A stretch of 64,000 nt of DNA. Source: Streptococcus pasteurianus. Lineage in GTDB: Bacteria; Bacillota; Bacilli; Lactobacillales; Streptococcaceae. Positions within the stretch are counted from its first letter, which is position 1. Each line of letters opens with the position of its first letter. Under the pieces are notes generated by a model. The model searched no databases. It saw only the letters and a list, made by a program, of their open reading frames with translations, and was not told the DNA's origin. Both the position numbers and the translations under genes were made by a program. This document shows positions 60,022-64,000 of this stretch, one piece after another. Location: the NCBI RefSeq assembly GCF_004843545.1, contig NZ_CP039457.1, positions 1,144,501-1,208,500 of the forward strand, read 5' to 3'.

Positions 60022-61369
60022 TTATATAATATCTATCTTATTAAAGCCCACGAACGCTATTACACACAGAAAAATATGGTTAGCATTCTCCAAATCTGTC
60101 TTTGCTAAATAGCGTGCAGTTACTTCTCCTTGTTGAATAAAATACTTCCTATGCATACCATCTAATATTCCAACTTCAACTATCAGAGTATAATAAGTCC
60201 CATTGATTTCTAAAATAATATTCCCTATTGAAGTTTCTTGCGGATAGCCATCACTAGAAATGAAAACTTGTTCCTTATCAGAATTAGGAATATGAGGGCG
60301 ATAACTTATTTTAAAATAGGTAAGGGGGAATCACACACTTCTTCTCTTTGAACCAATTTAGCCTGTAAAAACGTTGAGGGCAAATCTAGTGTCTTAAGCA
60401 ATTCTGAAATTTTATCTAAAAATTCTGTTTCAGAAAAAGGCCATCCAAAAAATCGAGCCGAACTTTTTTAAACGCTCTGTATGCTCTTTAAGGAAAATTA
60501 CCTTTTTTGTGTCATCTTAGCAGCTGTTAAAATATCGAATGTGGGCTGTGATTTATACAAAAAAGCAGTGTTTCTCTGTACTCACTTTCCCATTCACTAT
60601 TCCAAGTAATCCCCCCACCAACACCGTATATTGCTTGATCATCCTTCACCTGAATTGTTCTAATAGCAACGTTAAAAATTGCTCTGTCATCGTGAGGCAA
60701 ACACATTCCAATAAAATCACCCTAAAATACGTCCCGTATCATTTCTTAGAAGATTGACAATCATCATATTTTCAGAGCGATTCTTACTATCATTAGCTAA
60801 CCAATGTTTATTTCTAAAATCTTGCGCGTCATTAATCCCACGAGCAATGGTAGCTTTCATTGGACGTATTGTCAATTTTGAACCATTTTTTCAAAAAATA
60901 ATTCTGGACTCATTGATAAGATGGCAAAATCATCATGTTCAATATACTAATTATATTTGGCACCTTGTTCAATCACTATCCGATTGTAAAGCTCAAAAAG
61001 ATTCGAATTAATTCTATTATGAAGTTGTACAGTATAATTAACTTGATAAATATTTCCCTGACGAATTTGTTGTCTAATTTCTGAGATAGCTTTCTCATAT
61101 TCATCTTTATCCGTCTTAGATTCCCAAACTTGTGGCATTGTGATATTCATCTCGTCATCAAGAGGAAAAGTCTTTACAGAAAAATTGTTTTCAAATACTT
61201 TTCCTGCCTCATAACTGACATAACCAACAACACAATATCCTTGTGAACTACCTTCTTAAGAATAGCCTCTACATCACCAATTAACTTTGTTGCTAATATT
61301 CTTACTGGATTTTCAAAAATTAATTGGTGTCCCAACTCTTTGAAACCAACCACAGTCTTTTTTATGCAT
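60022..61369 (-). pseudogene. Aminodeoxychorismate synthase/lyase fusion (pabB-pabC type), multiply frameshifted
   Basis: Start ATG 61369 has AAGGAG but the frame shifts within ten codons. Recognisable pieces follow in different frames: VVGFKELGHQLIFENPVRILATK split over the start, the chorismate-binding part EISEIRQQ-like region with QIRQGNIYQVNYT, then YIEHDDFAILSMSPELFFE, the MKATIARG region, RNDTGRI and GVGGGITWNSEWESEYRE. The C-terminal part QETSIGNIILEINGTYYTL resembles an aminotransferase class IV (PabC) domain, ending near NKIDII. At least five lesions are present. The protein would have made p-aminobenzoate for the adjacent folate operon. Confidence 0.85.
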
Positions 61370-61384
61370 CCAAACTCCTTGTTT

Positions 61385-62272
61385 TTACCTGCTTTTCTTC
61401 CGCAACGACATCAGCTGTCCTAAGATAAAAATAGCAATCGCTATCCAGATGAAAATAAAGCCACTAACTTCTCCATTGCCTACCTTTTCGTGAAAAACAA
61501 ACACGGCTATTGCCAGTTGAATTGTGGGATTGATGTATTGGATAAACCCAATGATATTCAACGGCGCACGTTTTACCGCTTCTGCAAACAGCAACAAAGG
61601 AATCGCCGTCACAATGCCAGATGCTAAAAGTAACACGTTTTCTAGCAAGCTATAATCTAATAAACTTTCTTTTGAAAAGAATAGCAAATAGATAAGCACA
61701 AAAGGGGCGACAACACTACTTTCTACCAACATAGCAACATCACTGGATAACTTGACATTTTTCTTAACCAGTCCATACAAAGCAAAGGTAACTGCTAACA
61801 GTATCGAAACAAGAGGCGGTTGCCCTATATTAATTGCTAAAATTCCCACACCAATGCCTGCAATGATAATCGCAGCAGTCATCCATGGACTCAATCGTTC
61901 ATGTAGGAAAACTAATGCTAATAATATTGACACAAGGAGCATAATATAATAGCCAAAACTAGCTTGTGTTGCCTGCTGGTGACTAACTGCAAAGATATAA
62001 GTTAACCAATTCAATGCAATCAAAAAACTTGCCAAAACAGCCATAGCAAGTTCTTGCTTATGACTGATAAGTTGGCGAATTTCACCACGGTATCGCTCCT
62101 TATTTTTGGATAAAACCATGTAAACCAACATTGTTAAAACAGTAAAAATAATGCGATAAGAAAAGGTGTTATATGAATTAACACCTGAAAGTAATTTCCA
62201 ATAAAGGGATAAAAAGCCCCACAAAATATAGGTTATTAAGCCAAACAAAATCCCCAAATTAGTCTTTTTCAA
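61385..62272 (-). CDS. rarD: EamA/RarD family transporter
   Basis: A 295-residue protein with ten hydrophobic helices. The N-terminus [20 protein letters not shown] and later [10 protein letters not shown] and [13 protein letters not shown] match RarD. The longest frame extends into thrB, but a TTG at 62272 preceded by AAAGGAG gives the family start and overlaps the thrB stop by 14 bases, so it is coupled. Substrate is unknown; RarD was first linked to chloramphenicol sensitivity. Confidence 0.88.
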   Translation of the reverse strand: MKKTNLGILFGLITYILWGFLSLYWKLLSGVNSYNTFSYRIIFTVLTMLVYMVLSKNKERYRGEIRQLISHKQELAMAVLASFLIALNWLTYIFAVSHQQATQASFGYYIMLLVSILLALVFLHERLSPWMTAAIIIAGIGVGILAINIGQPPLVSILLAVTFALYGLVKKNVKLSSDVAMLVESSVVAPFVLIYLLFFSKESLLDYSLLENVLLLASGIVTAIPLLLFAEAVKRAPLNIIGFIQYINPTIQLAIAVFVFHEKVGNGEVSGFIFIWIAIAIFILGQLMSLRKKSR

Positions 62273-63125
62273 CAAAAACTCCTTTAGTATCAACGTGAAG
62301 TGCGACAACTTCACCATCCAAAGCAAGCGCTGCAAGACGCTCAACAAGCTCTGCTTCTTTTGCTTTTGGAGCCAAGACCATAATCGTTGGACCTGCACCA
62401 GATAAGTAAGTTGCGTAGGCACCAACCTCGTGAACTACTTCTTTAATCGGTGCAAATTCTTTAACTAATTTTTGGCGGAAACGTTCATGGAAAAGGTCAG
62501 CTTCAATCGCTTTTCCAGCTTTTTCCAAATCACCTGTTAGAAGCGCTGCAATAGCTACATTGGCAATTGATGAGGCAGCAACGGCTTCCTTATAAGAAAA
62601 CTCATTTGGCAATACATTGCGGCTATCGCTAGTCTTTAATTCATAATTAGGAATGAACGCCACAAAAGAGGCTTCAGGAAAGGCAACAACGGCACTATTG
62701 ACCTTTTCATTAACATAAGATGAAATAACAAGATTACCAAAAATAGCTGGCGCAACATTGTCTGGATGCCCTTCAATTTTTGTCGCAATCACCAATTTTT
62801 CATCAGCTGAAAGCTGTAAATGAGCCAGCTGATTAGCTAACTCAATTCCAGCTACAATAACTGATGAAGACGACCCTAATCCTCGTGCCAATGGGATATC
62901 TGAAACCATTTTAATACGATGTGGTTGTAGGTCAGCTTTCACTTGTAAAGCTGTCGTAATCAAAAGATTCGTTTCGTCACTAGGAACATCCCCCAAATCA
63001 TGTAAAACCTCCCATCTTTCAGAAAGCTCTAAAATCTCAATCGTTAAGTACTTAGAAACCGCTACGCCGACCGAATCAAAGCCTGGTCCAACATTAGCAG
63101 AGGTTGCTGGTACTGTAATTTTCAT
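62259..63125 (-). CDS. thrB: Homoserine kinase
   Basis: A 288-residue GHMP kinase. It starts [20 protein letters not shown], has the ATP loop [14 protein letters not shown] and a late [11 protein letters not shown] motif. It phosphorylates homoserine for threonine synthesis. It lies after hom with 57 bases between them, the standard streptococcal order. Confidence 0.95.
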   Translation of the reverse strand: MKITVPATSANVGPGFDSVGVAVSKYLTIEILELSERWEVLHDLGDVPSDETNLLITTALQVKADLQPHRIKMVSDIPLARGLGSSSSVIVAGIELANQLAHLQLSADEKLVIATKIEGHPDNVAPAIFGNLVISSYVNEKVNSAVVAFPEASFVAFIPNYELKTSDSRNVLPNEFSYKEAVAASSIANVAIAALLTGDLEKAGKAIEADLFHERFRQKLVKEFAPIKEVVHEVGAYATYLSGAGPTIMVLAPKAKEAELVERLAALALDGEVVALHVDTKGVFVEKD

Positions 63126-63182
63126 ATCATTATCATACTCAAAAGTAGTCTTGAGCTTTTCCTTTCACTTAATCAGTTATTA

Positions 63183-64000
63183 TTATTCGCCTAATACTTT
63201 AAGTGTATTAACCACTTGGAAATCTTCTACTGCTTCCAATTTAGCTGTTACATCAGCCAACTGTGTTTTACTCATTGAGTGTGTGATGATAACCACACGC
63301 GCACGTGTACCATTGGCTTTTTGTTGAAGCACTTGTTCAAATGAAATATCTTCAGAATTGAAAATTTCAGCTAAACGAAGCAATTGACCTTTTTTATCGG
63401 GGGTATTAATCGCAAAGTAATAGTGACTCTTCACATCAGCGGGATTTGCCAATTTTGTTTCACGAACAAATTCATTAAATGGTTTCCCAACATTACCGTC
63501 TTTAATACGACGACAAATACGGATAATATCAGCAGTTACAGACGTTGCTGTTGGTTTTTGACCAGCACCAGGTCCATAATACATTGATTCCCCGATACCG
63601 ATTGACTCCACAAAAACAGCATTCATAACATCGTTGACACTAGCAAGTGGATGTGCTTTTGGCAAAAAAGTCGGTGAAACTTCTGCTGAAATACCTGATT
63701 CAACTTCACGTACATCTCCGACCAATTTGATGACATAGCCAAGTTCTTGAGCGACAGCAACATCATCTGGTGTGATTGTTGTGATTCCCTTATGTGCAAC
63801 ATCATCAAAATCAATCGTCATTCCAAAACCAAATTGGCTTAAAATAACAGCTTTATAGGCTGCATCGATACCTTCGACGTCATTTGTTGGGTCACTTTCA
63901 GCATAACCAAGATCTTGAGCTGTTTTAAGCGCATCTTCGTAAGTCCAACCTTCGTCAACCATTTTAGTCATCATAAAGTTAGATGTACCATTAAGAACAC
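63183..64000 (-). CDS. hom: Homoserine dehydrogenase (partial, C-terminal part)
   Basis: The frame continues beyond the right edge; about 272 residues are seen. The catalytic region has [13 protein letters not shown] and [10 protein letters not shown]-terminal ACT domain begins [22 protein letters not shown], which senses threonine in this family. It reduces aspartate semialdehyde to homoserine and is probably in an operon with thrB. Confidence 0.94.
   Translation of the reverse strand, partial: VLNGTSNFMMTKMVDEGWTYEDALKTAQDLGYAESDPTNDVEGIDAAYKAVILSQFGFGMTIDFDDVAHKGITTITPDDVAVAQELGYVIKLVGDVREVESGISAEVSPTFLPKAHPLASVNDVMNAVFVESIGIGESMYYGPGAGQKPTATSVTADIIRICRRIKDGNVGKPFNEFVRETKLANPADVKSHYYFAINTPDKKGQLLRLAEIFNSEDISFEQVLQQKANGTRARVVIITHSMSKTQLADVTAKLEAVEDFQVVNTLKVLGE

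Overview
The window looks like the chromosome of a low-GC streptococcus of the bovis/equinus type. The folC-folE-folP-folB-folK, murB, potABCD, pcrA and hom-thrB blocks are streptococcal in content and order, ribosome binding sites are strong AGGAG types, and beta-glucoside and cellobiose sugar systems dominate. The species assignment is inference.

Bases 1 to about 11.3 kb are foreign. They are more GC-rich, use Clostridia-like codons, and are the right part of a degraded integrative element: an ABC exporter with a two-component system, a CPBP protease, a GNAT acetyltransferase with a leader peptide, yjdF behind a yjdF-motif RNA, tnpW, a broken VirE-like ATPase, an IS110 element, and a large serine recombinase split by a frameshift. 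At 11.4-13.7 kb an IS30 element sits inside an MFS gene, flanked by a 15-bp repeat that restores the gene when one copy is removed.

From 13.7 to 29.6 kb: pcrA; a tandem glycine riboswitch with terminator controlling an AGCS amino acid symporter; a TetR regulator; two small proteins; an Rrf2 regulator coupled to a YwnB-like reductase; then a phospho-glycoside block with two GH1 enzymes, three Cof-type HAD phosphatases, a GDSL hydrolase, two small paired membrane proteins and a divergent RpiR regulator. No PTS permease lies inside that block.

From 29.7 to 38.7 kb: a lactose/cellobiose-type PTS operon (IIB, PRD regulator, IIA, unknown membrane protein, IIC, DUF871/MupG-like protein, dead TauE gene), a SemiSWEET and a third GH1. 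From 38.7 to 41 kb: a UbiB-like kinase, a phasin-like partner, a 29-codon Cys-containing ORF and an AraC regulator. From 42 to 49.4 kb: a MITE-like IS3 derivative and a LicT regulon with three RAT/terminator switches, in front of licT, bglP, and a secreted esterase plus a frameshifted Sde182-like lipoprotein. From 49.4 kb on: a ClC channel, potABCD, murB, the folate operon, a heavily decayed pabB-type gene, a RarD-like transporter, thrB and part of hom.

The theme is uptake and hydrolysis of plant beta-glucosides under CcpA, LicT, RpiR and PRD control. Numerous single-base frameshifts and nonsense mutations in accessory genes suggest ongoing decay, although assembly error cannot be excluded from sequence alone.
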